In this document: positions 25,769 to 37,700 of the stretch, in pieces
Layout: each line of letters starts with the position of its first letter
Numbering within the stretch: position 1 is the stretch's first letter
NCBI GenBank assembly: GCA_000149265.1
Contig: CH003396.1
Span: 552,921 to 616,920, forward strand
Source of the DNA: Ciona savignyi
Taxonomy: Eukaryota; Chordata; Ascidiacea; Phlebobranchia; Cionidae
DNA length: 64,000 nt
Reading direction: 5' to 3'
Notes under the pieces: model-generated
What the model saw: only the letters and a program-made list of their open reading frames with translations
Told to the model about the DNA's origin: nothing
Database searches by the model: none
Program-made: the position numbers and the translations under genes

Positions 25769-28700
25769 GAAGAGAATTTTGTTGAATTTATTGAAAATCA
25801 AGAACGAATTTCAAATGAAAATGAGAAAAACGAAACATTCTGGAATGACATTCAGTATTCAGAGCATCTACATTACTTAACAAGTGATTATAAGTAGCTG
25901 ATGTTACAAATGTATTTAGATGTAGGGGTTCTAAGTGTCAATCTTAAATAAAATCTGTTATTTTTTTTTGTATCGGGACTTTTCTAAAAAAAACTAAATT
26001 CACAGAGATTTCAGTTTCTTGATAAAAAACATGCTTCACTTAGGTGTTTAAGTACACACAATTACCTTGTTTCAATACCAACAATAGGCTTCCATTGAGC
26101 GTTGCTCTTCTTTTTTATATACCTTTTTTTGATTATGTTGAATGTAAGGGCAAAACTAAAAGGAGAGAAACTGCTCACTATAACAAAGATTATTACATTA
26201 GAGTCAGTTTTAAACATGAGGTTGAAGTAAGGGTTAGTTCTGGGGTTAAAGATTAGTGTTTAGGGCAGAATCAGTATGAGTATCCATAGATTTAGAGAGC
26301 AGTTTCCCTTATTTTAGTGTTGCCCCATTTTAGCACCCACCATGAACTACAATAAGATTTCCGGCCTGGTGGTCTAGCGGTTATGTGCGTCGCCTTTCAA
26401 TCGAAAGGTTGCAGGTGTGAAACTGGTCGCTAGCTAGTCGGTTGTGTCCTTGGTCAAGGCTCTTTATGGACATTGCCTGAACCCAGCGGATTAATGGGTT
26501 CTACCACATTGAAGGAACGTGTCTATCATATACAACACACTGCAATAGCTCCGGTAACTCGACGATGGGCGCGAGGTGATCTGACGATTGCCCGTGTAAT
26601 AACCCCCTAGGTTTTCCCATTCACGGGGATAAACATGAATATCCTATCCTATCCTATCCTATCCTAAGATGTGTAGTTACTATAATATGTATAGATTATA
26701 TTTCTTCTCTTATATTCCAGATGAAACTTGGAGTTCCTTTGTAAAGGAGCACTCTAAAGTATTGATAACCATCTACAGTATCGAGTGTCCCAACTGTCAG
26801 AATGTTCGGTCAGAACTCGCTAAATGTGCGAAAACTGCAAAAGACGAAGAGGTAGTGAGTGGAACATTTTTTTTAAAACAAATTTTACACGCCAAAAATT
26901 GGTTATAATTTTGTTTAAAACTCTTTATTAGTAATTGTGTGATATAGAGGTTGTAACTACATTGCTAGTTGGCAAACCCTATTTTAAATATTCTGTTTTG
27001 AATTTTTTGACAAATAAATTTTTTTTACAAACAAAAAAATTTAGTGTGGTAAGGCTTTTACCATTTATATGTACACCTTTACAACTACAAAAATTCACTG
27101 GAATATAAAATGTCAAAAGATGTTGTTTATCGAATCAGAGTTTTTATTAGATTCCAGTGCTGTAATAAACAGTAATTTGCAATTTTTCGTAAGCATTTTA
27201 AATATTTCAAATTTCGTAATTTTTGTCCTATAAAATAGTGCAGTGCTTTAAATATGGTTATAGTTTACCTGTTTTAGTTTTTACCTAGAAATGGTATTAG
27301 GTATTTGTAGGAATAACGAGTATCAAAATTCGAGCAAATCCCTAATAGTATCGCTAGGTTGAAACTAAAAAAAAGTAAAAATATCACCATATTTAAAGCA
27401 CTACACTATTTTATATGTTAAAAATTACGAAAAATAAAATATTAAAAATTGCTATAAAAAAATTGTAAATTATTTATTATCTTTATTTAATCGTCAATTC
27501 TACCAGATTCCAGTGGAAATCGCAGTAATAGATGGTAACAAGTATGCCAGTAGTATCCCAAGATTGTGGACTACATCCATGGGCACACCCACAATATTCT
27601 GGTACAAGAATGGAATAAAGCAATTTGAATACATCAAATCCCGATCAGCAGAGGATTTAATCAAATTTATTAAAAAGTAACAGTTTCCATTTTCTATGCA
27701 TTAAAAGTTTTGTCAGCTGGTTAAGCACTGTCTAAACTTGATCTTATAGGTTTAATTTTATACCTTCATTGGGGAGAATTCGATGGAGTTAAACTTTATA
27801 TTCGAGTTCAAAATAGAAATTTTTTTAATTTAAAAACTGTTCTAATACATAGACATTGCTGAATGTAATTTGGTGTGTAGTTTTTATTGTGCTTTTTTTG
27901 ATTTATTAAATGCATACATGTGGTTTTTTAAATTCATTATTTTCTTTTTTATGGCGTAACATAACAACCATCATTTTGGTGTTTATGTACCACTTTCGTT
28001 TGGTCTTTTTTAAATATGTTTTTTTTTAAATTATTATTTAGAATGAAAAAAACTCTTATAAACTAAACTAAACAGTTTTAAGCATGATGCATGGAGTAAT
28101 CTTAGAAAAAAACATAAAGTCCAAAGTAATTATTTTCATTAAATGATAAGCAATTTCCGAAACAAACTTCTCTCATAAAGATAAAAATCATAACTTTGGG
28201 TCCGTGTTTATTACTTAGACATAAATAAATAATTTATTTTCAATTTTCAATCATCTTTGAAACTTAAAAAATCGTTTCATTTGATTTCAAAATTGGTTTT
28301 TCAGCCCAAAAAAACCTGAGGTGAAAAAGGCCCATCCTGATTGGTCAATGCAGGAGTCAGCTGACGACATCTACCACCTCGAGGACAGGGTTTCGATCGG
28401 TTTGCGAAAGACCACCTCACATGATGGTTCTGTTTTATTCACCAGGTACAGCAGTGCGCATTTTCATCTTTTATTCACCGAGTGAAGGCGTTTCTCCGTC
28501 TATTGAATGATTTGCAGATTATGCCAATTTTTTTCTGGTCAGTTGCCTTGTCTTCATATTGAACACCGGTCATTCCAAAAAAAACAGTAAAGATTAAAGG
28601 ATAGGATAAGATAGCATTTTTATATACGTGAATGGGAAAACACAAGGGAGTTAACAAACGGGCAATCGTCAGATCACCTTGCTTCGGGTTACCAGATCTA

Positions 28701-31700
28701 CCTATTGCAGTGTGGTTTGTACAATAGCTTCGTTTTTTTAATTTAGTAGAACCCATCATTCCACTAGGTTTATGCATTAACCGTTAAATGCTTTGACCAC
28801 ATAACCACTAGCTAGCACCCAGTTTTGAAGCCGCAAACCTTTGACTGAAAGGCGACGCAATAACCCACAAAACTAATCTGTAGGACAATTTGTAAATTTA
28901 AACTCAATAAGAGATCCAATTATAAAAGCAACCTCATTTGGTATAGGAATAAATTAATATGTTGCTGTTAAACATAACAATTCGTTAATTCACTGATTCT
29001 CATAATGTTCCACCATTGAAGGTTGCCAGGCTTGTTTCAATGTTCGGTCCCAGTATGAAGAAGCTGCTACTAGATTGGATGACATCAGATCCGATGTTAC
29101 ACTGGCTGCTGTTAATATCGCTAAAGGTTTGTAAAAGCTTTTTGTGGCCCAGTTTTTAACCTCTAACTAACTCTTCACTCTAGATCAGTTTTTAAATTGT
29201 AATCTGCATTTGTGAATCAGTCGCCCTAACAGGTTTAGTCGGTAATGATTTATTCAAACAATTGTTTATTTCTGGTTGGTTTTACCATGTCCAAAGCTAA
29301 GTTCAAAAGACCTAAAGTGCCCATAAAGGGCCCAAAATGCAAACAAAGTCCCATAAATGTCAACAATAGCCTTCAAATGCATGCTCTGCCCAAAAAGTCT
29401 TGGCAATGTTCAGTATGAGGTCTGCTAGGTAATATACCAAACAGTGGTTGGGAAGTCAGACTAAACTGAGGTTCCCTTTTTTCTAACTAGACAATTTAAT
29501 TTAATAATACAAAGTTTCTTGAAAAAGAAAGTTCCAGAATAATTAAGGTTAACTTTTTGTTAAAATTGAGGTATATAATTGAGATATTCAAAGATTTCTT
29601 GAAAATGTAGTTCCTGGAATAATTAATGTTTATTTCTTATTTCAGCAAGGACGCAGGCGTCCAAGTACGATGTCACTTCCTTTCCTTACTTTGCGTATTT
29701 CAAAGATGGAAAGTTCATGTTCAAATACACGGGCAAACCACTGGCCGATGATATTGTGGAGTTTATGCAGAAGTGAGTGTAAACCACACTATTGTCTATA
29801 CATTGTGCAAATTTAATGTTTTCCATACACAAGAGGTTTTTAATGGACATCAAGCTAATTGTGAGTAGTGTGCAGCGTAATTCCGACACAAATAAAATAA
29901 AGTTTTTTTAATTTACTAATGTATATTTAGTTTCTTGCCAATGGAAGAAAATGGCTAGTTAATAACGGGTGATATATTTATATAATGGCATCTAGTTTGA
30001 CCAATTAGTCTGGTGGTTTAGTGCGACAACTTTCAACCGAAAGGATGCCACTTCGATTCTGGTCGCTAACTATTCGGTTGTGTCCTTAGAAAATGCATTA
30101 AACGAACATTGCTTAACCCCAGCAAATTAATGGTCGCTACTAAATTAAAAGAACATGTGAATCATACACAACACACTGCAATAGCTTCGGTAACTCGACA
30201 TTGGGTACGACCTATTATCCACTGGGTGCAGACAATGTTTCTTAAGTACCTTGCCCGAGGACACAACTGACCAGCTGGAGCCAGTTTTAAGCCTGTGACC
30301 TTTTAACTTAATGCACTAAGCTAATCGATTTAATGGTCAAGAAAGATTAAACCAGTTTCAACCACCAACTACCTGCATCTCCAGTCCTAAACCTCCAGCC
30401 AAATCTGAGACCGATGATGTCACAACTCGAGATCCTGAGAGTAACGTGACATCTCTAACGGAGGACAACTTTGAGAAGTTCATGAAGTCTCACAGCAATG
30501 TTCTTGTGATGTTTTCCACGCCATGTAAGAAGCCTTTGTGTGTTATTCTAATGGAGTAACATATAACAAATGATTTTTCACAATAATGTAGCTATCTCTT
30601 TACTTGTTGCTAGTCATTAGGTAGACGTTTGTGTTATTGGGCAAGGCTCTAAACAGACATTTAATGATTTACTATATAGCAATCTTCTAAAGCCTAATTA
30701 GCAAGCTTTCTGGCATGTAAGATGGGATATTTCTCTTTTATACCTGTGAACGGAAAAATATAAGGTTGTTATCACCTGGGTGATTAGTGTGTTGTATTGA
30801 TTGACACGTTACCCCAAATTATTATTGGAACCTATTAATCTACTGGGTTTAAGCGATGTCAGCTAAATATCTTGCCAAAGACACCAAAAACTAGCCAGCA
30901 CCAGTTTTGAACCTACAACCTTTCGGTTGAAAGACGATAAACTAACCCACCAAGCTATTCAACGAACAGGGTGTGGCCACTGCCGACATTTCAAGCCGAA
31001 ATACGAGAAAGCAGCGGATGCTTTAAAAGCAGACGGCTCCATTGCCCAACTAGCGAGTATCAATGGAAACGAAGCCAAGAATTTGCTCAAGGAATTTAAC
31101 ATATTCGGCTTCCCTACTTTGCTATATTTTCAGTAAGTTGGTTGTTGGTTTGTAGAACCTTAATATATATTTTTTGTGCCAAGTACGGTTGTTTTGGTTT
31201 TTGAACTGTTGTCGAACGCTTTTATCCATAGAGTTGTATAAACATGGGGCTGGGGAAAAAGTATCACTTTTTATAAACATATGTGTTAACCATATTTGCA
31301 TAGTAATTGGTATTCTGTTAATCTACCTATGTTTTATTTGGATCTTATCACCTGCCTCACGTTTTTTAAGGCAATATACAAACCAATCCAGAATCATATT
31401 GTATTGGACTGCCAGCCGAAAAGTTGCAGTGTCGAAAACAGCAGCTAACTAACAGGTTGTGTCTTTAGTCACTTAACAGATGTTGCCCCAAAGCGTTTAA
31501 AAATCTAATGTCTTAAAACAAGTATTATTTAAAACAATGTGGAACCGATGGTTGCTTAAATTCTGTGATACATACAATGTGATCTGTCTATTATCTGTGT
31601 TATAACAATCTATACCTTTTCCTACCACTAGGGATAGGATAGAATATTTATGTTTATCTCGGAGAATGGGAAAACCAAGGGGGTTAACACACGGGCAATC

Positions 31701-34700
31701 GTCAGATCACCTCGCGCCTATCGTCGAGTTACCGGAGCTATTCCAGTGTGTTGTATATGATAGACACGTTCCTTCAATTTGGTAGAACCCATTAATCCAC
31801 TCGGTTCAGACAATGTCTGTTAAGTGCCTTGCCCAAGGACACAACCGACTAGCTAGCGACCAGTTTTGTACCTGCAACCTTTAGGCTGAAAGGCTTCACA
31901 CTAAACCACCAGACTAACCGGTCAAATAAACTTATGTCATCTTGTACTAGCTTGGTGGGTTAGTGCTTTGCCTTTCAGCAAAAACAATGTCAGATCAAAC
32001 ATGGTCATGAGCTAGTAAGTTGAGTCCTTGGACAAGGCACATAGCGGACACCATTAAAGTGAATTAATGGGTAGTACTAAAACTGAAGGGATATCTCATT
32101 TATATGCAATAAACTGCAATCCAGTAACCCAAAAATGGGCGCAAGTTCATCTGTCAATTGTCCATGTGATAACGCATTTCATGAAAATCATAAGGAATTC
32201 CTTAAGCAACGCTAAAGAGAGGAAAAGCGGGAAGAAGGAAAACTGCTAACCAAAACTATGATAAATAATTTTAACCCTTGCCTAACCACTAATCTTAACC
32301 CCAGAACTAACCCCATCTCCAACCCCATATTTAAAACTTACTCTAATGCCCTAATCTTCATTTTAGTGTGCAATTTCCTTCCCGCTTTTCCCGTTAGATT
32401 TCCCCATACTCCTTTGTTGAGCTATTCTTACAATTGCGCTTCCTAACTCATAACACAAAAATCGCATTCAATTCGACATCATCTATACAGTACCAAAATG
32501 TAATATTGCACTTTAATTTAATGTGCTTTGCTTAGAGATGGAAAGCAAAAGGAAAAGTACAAGGGAGAGAGAACTGCAGATTCGGTAGTCAATTTCATGA
32601 AAAAGTAAGTTGGCTAAAGTGAATACTTATACCAAAAAATGTGGTAATTTTAACCTTAATTTGAAAAAAAAATTTAAGGATCTTTTCTTATTTTAATATT
32701 TTATTTTTACTTTTCTTTAACTTTTTTAGCGCCACAAGTGAATCCACTGAAATTGCTGATGCAAAATCTAAGGTGACGCTAGATGAAATTTTAAAGACAA
32801 AGCCCGTACAAGTCGCTTCACTCAATGAAACTACATTCTATCCTTTCATTGAATCTACCGAACATGTGTTTATTATGCTGTACGCACCATGTAAGTCCAA
32901 TTATGCTGTACCATGTAAGTGTGGTACAATGCTCCTGTTTATTTCTGTTAGTGGGGATCTAGGATAGGGTACAACATTCATGTTTATCTCCGTGAATGAG
33001 AAAACCAAGGGAGTTACCACACGGGCAATCGTCAGATCACCTCGCGCCCACCGTCGGGTTACCGGAAATATTGCAGTGTGTTGTGTATGATTACCACGTT
33101 CCTTCAATTTGGTAGAACCCATTAATCCACTGGGTTCGTGCAATCTCCGTCAAGTGCCTTGTCCAAGGACACAACCGACAAGCTAGCTCACCTCAAAGGA
33201 GGTTATGACACATTGTTAAATTACCGCGTGTTCGCAGTCTAGTTACGGAAGCTTTTGCAGTTTGTTAAATATAAAGGAGATTTTGCGACAGTTTTTGGTA
33301 AATTCTCAGCTTGAGTGTCAAAAATTGGTTGTTTCCAAACCACTCGTAAGTTAGTAGTATCGGTAAGTAAAGCAATTTGCATGCATTGCCAATTGACTGA
33401 TTAAAATTCAAGTCAAGAAATAGTTATTCTCATAGTTGGAAAACTATTTGCAAGCTAGTCAGTTGTGTCTTTGGCAAAGCAATTAAAGGGCATTGCCTGA
33501 ACCTAGTGAAATAATAGGTTTCAACAAATAAAGGAACATCTCAATCATACACAGCACACTGTAATATCTTAATTAACCCTACAGTGGGCACGAGTTGATC
33601 TGACGATTACCCATGTGTTAACCGCCTTGGTTTTCCCATCCACAGGGATAAACAGGATTATCCAATGTAATAAGTCGATAACAGGTTAATCAAAAACGGT
33701 TTCCAAATCTCAAGTTAATGCCCAGCATACCATGTACAGGGTGTGGAGCCTGTAAGAAGAGTAAAGATGCTTTCTTTCAAGCCGCCATAGAGGTCTACGA
33801 GGAATTGGATTATTGCAAACTCGCCGTCATTAATGTTGATAAACTAAGTCCTTTGATGAAGGAGTACAACCTAACTGTGCGTGGATATGTTCATATATAA
33901 TTTTGAAGCGTTTTTATGTATTTATTTTTTACATAATTTAGTAAAAAAATTGCACAAAACTACATTGTCACAAAGGTGTTTTTGATGTAGTAAAACTCAA
34001 TTTAAAAAAAAAATTAATTCCACAAATTTGTTTATATATCGAAATGATTGCCGTTTTGTATCATGTGGTTGACACAAATGATCCAATGTTTGCCACCATG
34101 CTCACAATACTGGACCATTTTGTGCATTGTTTCATTTAGCGACCAGAGTCATGGTTTACGGCAAGATAAAATTGAGCTTTAAAATGTATAGCAGGTCTCC
34201 AAGTAATAGACATGGCTAAGCACCAATCCACTCTCATACGCATGGCATGTGCAACCTGTCCCTTCTGCCAAGAAGAAGACTAGACTCCTTTACACTATGT
34301 TCGCCACTGTCCAGCATTTGCTGTGTCCAGATGGAGAAATTTTGGAGTTTTTTAAATATGATGATCTCGCATCTATACCGGTCAAGCATTTAGTCAGCTT
34401 CCTTCAGGACACTGGCCAACTTGACTGCTATATCCCAGATCCATGATAGCTCGGGGCGCTGGAGTAATGGACCTTCTATGGCCTAAATTCCTGGTCCCGG
34501 GGCTACCGTGGACCCACCCACACTAATGAATAAATAAATAGACATTGCATACAACGTTGCTATTTGTTTTAGTTTGTTCTATTCACAGGGATATCCTTCG
34601 TTTCTATTTTTCAAAGATGGAGAATTCATCACCAAATACAGTGGGTCGTACGATAAAAGAAATTTTGTCAAATTTTTGAACGAGTAAGTAAGTTGTTAAA

Positions 34701-37700
34701 GCTGTTAAAGTGCGTTTTGTGATTCAGTGGTTTTGGTAAGTGAGCCTGTTTGTGCCTATCGTCAGTTTACCAGAGCAATTGCAATGTGTTATAAATGATT
34801 GGGACGTCATTTTAGTTGTAATTTAACCCATTAATCTACTGCATGTAGGCAACTTCCACCAAGTGTCTTGCTTAATAACACAACCCACTAGCAACCAACC
34901 AGTTTCGATCCTACAACCTTTCAGCCAAAAGGCAGCCCACTAAACCACCCAGCTATTCGACTGAAAAATGACAAATTATTGTTCCAGCCCCCCAAAAGAG
35001 AGAGTGATAGAGGAAGTGACGTCATCATCATCATCAATCCAATGGATCAGTGAGGTGGACAGGGTGGAGCATCCCAACATTGAAAACTTTGATCAATTCA
35101 TCAAGAAATACACCCACGTGCTTGTCTTCTTTTACATCAATGGTGAGAATTGAGAGAAAGAGCTAAAATTTGTTATTCTGTCGGAAACCACTGTTTTTAT
35201 TCCGACCAATTAGCGTGGGTTATTTTCTTGGCAACTCACTAGATAATACTTCAACGAGGTGATCTTAAGATTACCCATTTAGTAACTCTGCAGCGTTATC
35301 TCATTAGCAAGAATAAAACAAGTATCCTAAGCTATCTTTTCCGCCAATGTTGATATGTAGTTATGGGTCCCATTTGAAAAATTGGGACACATATTGTTTT
35401 TGTCCGTTTTTTTGCGTTTTTTTTTCTTCTTTTTTTTCGTCAAACGCTTGACAGGCATGGCATGTCGCCCCGACATCTACCAGAAGAAAAAATGGAATCG
35501 CAATGAGACTTTGCCATTTGTTAGACAACATGGTCTATATGAGCAGAAACCAAAATTTTGGCAGATAAAACTAGGGGAATTCCCCTGGGACGTTAAAAAC
35601 CAAAACGGTAGTTTTTTCTAAAAAACTAGCTTTTTGGGCATAGCGCTTGAACGGCAACTCCAATTTGAATCAGATTTGGTGAAATGTAAGTGCATTAGTA
35701 ACTGATGTAACACAAAAATTACCTAGGGAAATACCCTAAAAAATAACATTTTGTTTTCAAATCATGATTGTGACAAGCACGCCATGTCGCCCTGACATCT
35801 ACCGGAAGGAAAAATGGAATCACAATTAAACTTTGGTTTTTGTTAGACAACATGGTCTAGATATACAGAAACCAAAATTTTGGGTAATGAATTCAGGGGA
35901 ATTCCCCGGGGGCGTTAAACACCAAAACGGTATTTTTTTAAAAAAAGTAGCTTTTTTGGGCATGACGCTTGAACGGCTGCTTCAATCTGATTCAGAATTG
36001 GTGGAATGTAAGTGCATTACCTACTAATTTAACAATTAGAAAAAAAATATATATATCTAGGGAAATACCCTAAAAAAAGATTTTGTTCTCAAATCATGAT
36101 TGTGACAGGCATGGCATAACGCCCTGACATCTACCATAAGGAATAACGAATAGTAACAAAACTTGGTCATTTGTTAGACAACATGGTCTAAATACGCAGT
36201 AGAAAAATTGTGGGTGATAAATTTTGGGGAATTCCCCCGAGACGTTAAAATCCAAAACGGTTATTTTTCTAAAATATTAGCTTTTCGGGAGAAAGCGTTT
36301 GAACGGCTGCTCTAATTTTGATCAGATTTGGTGGAATGCTGGATCGTTAGCCACCCTCATATGCAAAAACAGAAACTTATGTACTAAGACCATGGGGAAT
36401 TCCCCGAAGCCATCAAAAACTAAATCGGGCTGTTTTAGGAATTTAGCTTCATTTCAATACAGCACTTGAAGAAAAAGCTTTAAGTTAAAACATTTGTGGT
36501 GAATCCTTCGTAAATCTAACTCTGTTGTTCTTTTTTTACCTACACATAGAGAAGAAGTTTGGTTTGATAACTATGGGACCCATGCGTTTATGCTTGCAGA
36601 AACAAAAACTACATACTCATTGTATAAAATACAAAATGTGGTTAGGGACCCTGTAGCAGTAGCATGAATATATGGCATACAACATGTGTTTTACAAATAA
36701 TGGTGGTTAAACACGTGGTTGACACTCTCTAGTTATACTTTACGTTAGATTTTATTGTTTTAATATGTTTCCTAAAATAAGAATTCATACACACTGTAAG
36801 AAACGGCAAACAGACCATAGGATTACTGTACCATTTATCCAAAGAAAACTCTGTCGTTTGTAATGTGTTCTTCTACGCGTACTTTGCGTGTTTGCCAGTT
36901 AGTGGAAGAATAAAAAGTGAATATTTGAAAAAATAGGTTTGTCATTTTTCACCAATCTCTTTTTTTCCACCAAAAATTTTTCACGGACTTATTTAAATAT
37001 TCTCACGATTTTCAGGTTGTGAGGTCTGTTTGAACCAGATGAAACCGGAATACGTGAAAGCGGCCGAGACATTGCGCAAGGAGCGACCCGCTGTCCGGCT
37101 TGCAGCTATCAACGGAGCGTGGGAAAGACAACTTATGAGGCAATACGGCGTGGATAGCTTCCCAACTATCCTATATTTCAGGTAAGGTTGTGTGTGGCTG
37201 CAAATCTCAATATTAATTTATATCCCTGTGAATGGGAAAACGCAAAAGGCGTTACTACACGGGCAATCGTCAGATCACCTCGCGCCCACCGTCGGTTTAC
37301 CGGAGCTATTGCAGTGTGTTATGTATGATTGAGACGTTCTTTTGGTAGAACCCATTGATCTACTGGGTTTGGGCAGTCCATTAAGTGCCCAAGGACACAA
37401 CCGACTATCTAGCGACCAGTTTTGAATCTGCAACCCTTCGACTGAAAGGCGATGAACTAACCTGCAAAACTAATCGGTAGAATACCAGTGGAATGGATAC
37501 TGTTGTATAGCCATTACCCTAATTAGTTACTGGTCATGTGTACATGGAATGTGACTAAACTAAACTATTCACAGGAAAGGAAAGATGAAGTATAAATACC
37601 ATGGGGATTGGAAGGCAGATAGCCTCGTGAAGTTCATGAAGGAGTGAGTTGGTTTTAATTACGTAGATAGCATAGGATGGGATGGGATCATCTACATGAA

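Larger units (their letters stand above)
25769..27676 (+). other. Thioredoxin module 5 (ECPNC)
   Basis: Three exons give linker, ETWSSFVKEHSKVLITIY, the active-site-like ECPNC, and a C-terminal half with MGTPT (cis-Pro) and EDLIKFIKK. The usual Trp before the first Cys is Glu and the phase-1 intron at this place is absent; the module instead has a phase-1 intron at TN/ETW. CPNC lacks the CGHC histidine, so an altered redox potential is expected. Confidence 0.8.
30385..32604 (+). other. Thioredoxin module 7 (WCGHC, canonical)
   Basis: Exons 30385-30524, 30970-31132 and 32536-32604. Linker NPKPPAKSETDD, NVLVMFSTP, WCGHCRHFKPKY, FGFPTLLYF (cis-Pro) and EKYKGERTADSVVNFMKK. This is the only extension module with the full classical PDI active site, so it is the best candidate for catalysis. 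Confidence 0.85.
32730..34683 (+). other. Thioredoxin module 8 (WCGAC)
   Basis: Exons 32730-32890, 33740-33876 and 34589-34683. HVFIMLYAP, WCGACKKSKDAFFQAA, YNLTGYPSFLFFKDG (cis-Pro) and KYSGSYDKRNFVKFLNE. The CGHC histidine is Ala. The middle exon is joined through the donor gtgcgt at 33877; reading through that donor would hit a stop soon. Confidence 0.82.
34988..37643 (+). other. Thioredoxin module 9 (GCEVC)
   Basis: Exons 34988-35142, 37016-37181 and 37575-37643. Linker with a Ser5 run, HVLVFFYIN, GCEVCLNQMKPEY, DSFPTILYF (cis-Pro) and KYKYHGDWKADSLVKFMKE. CEVC has an acidic residue between the cysteines. The first intron was invaded by a foldback-type element. Confidence 0.82.

Noticed and set aside
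26669..26908. ORF with its own Met upstream of thioredoxin module 5
   Set aside because: It reads through a good acceptor (ttccag at 26720) and the upstream part is not a signal peptide; a separate start is unlikely.
35382..36027. Two plus-strand ORFs with similar peptides
   Set aside because: Produced by the tandem units of foldback copy A; similarity is DNA repetition, not a protein family.
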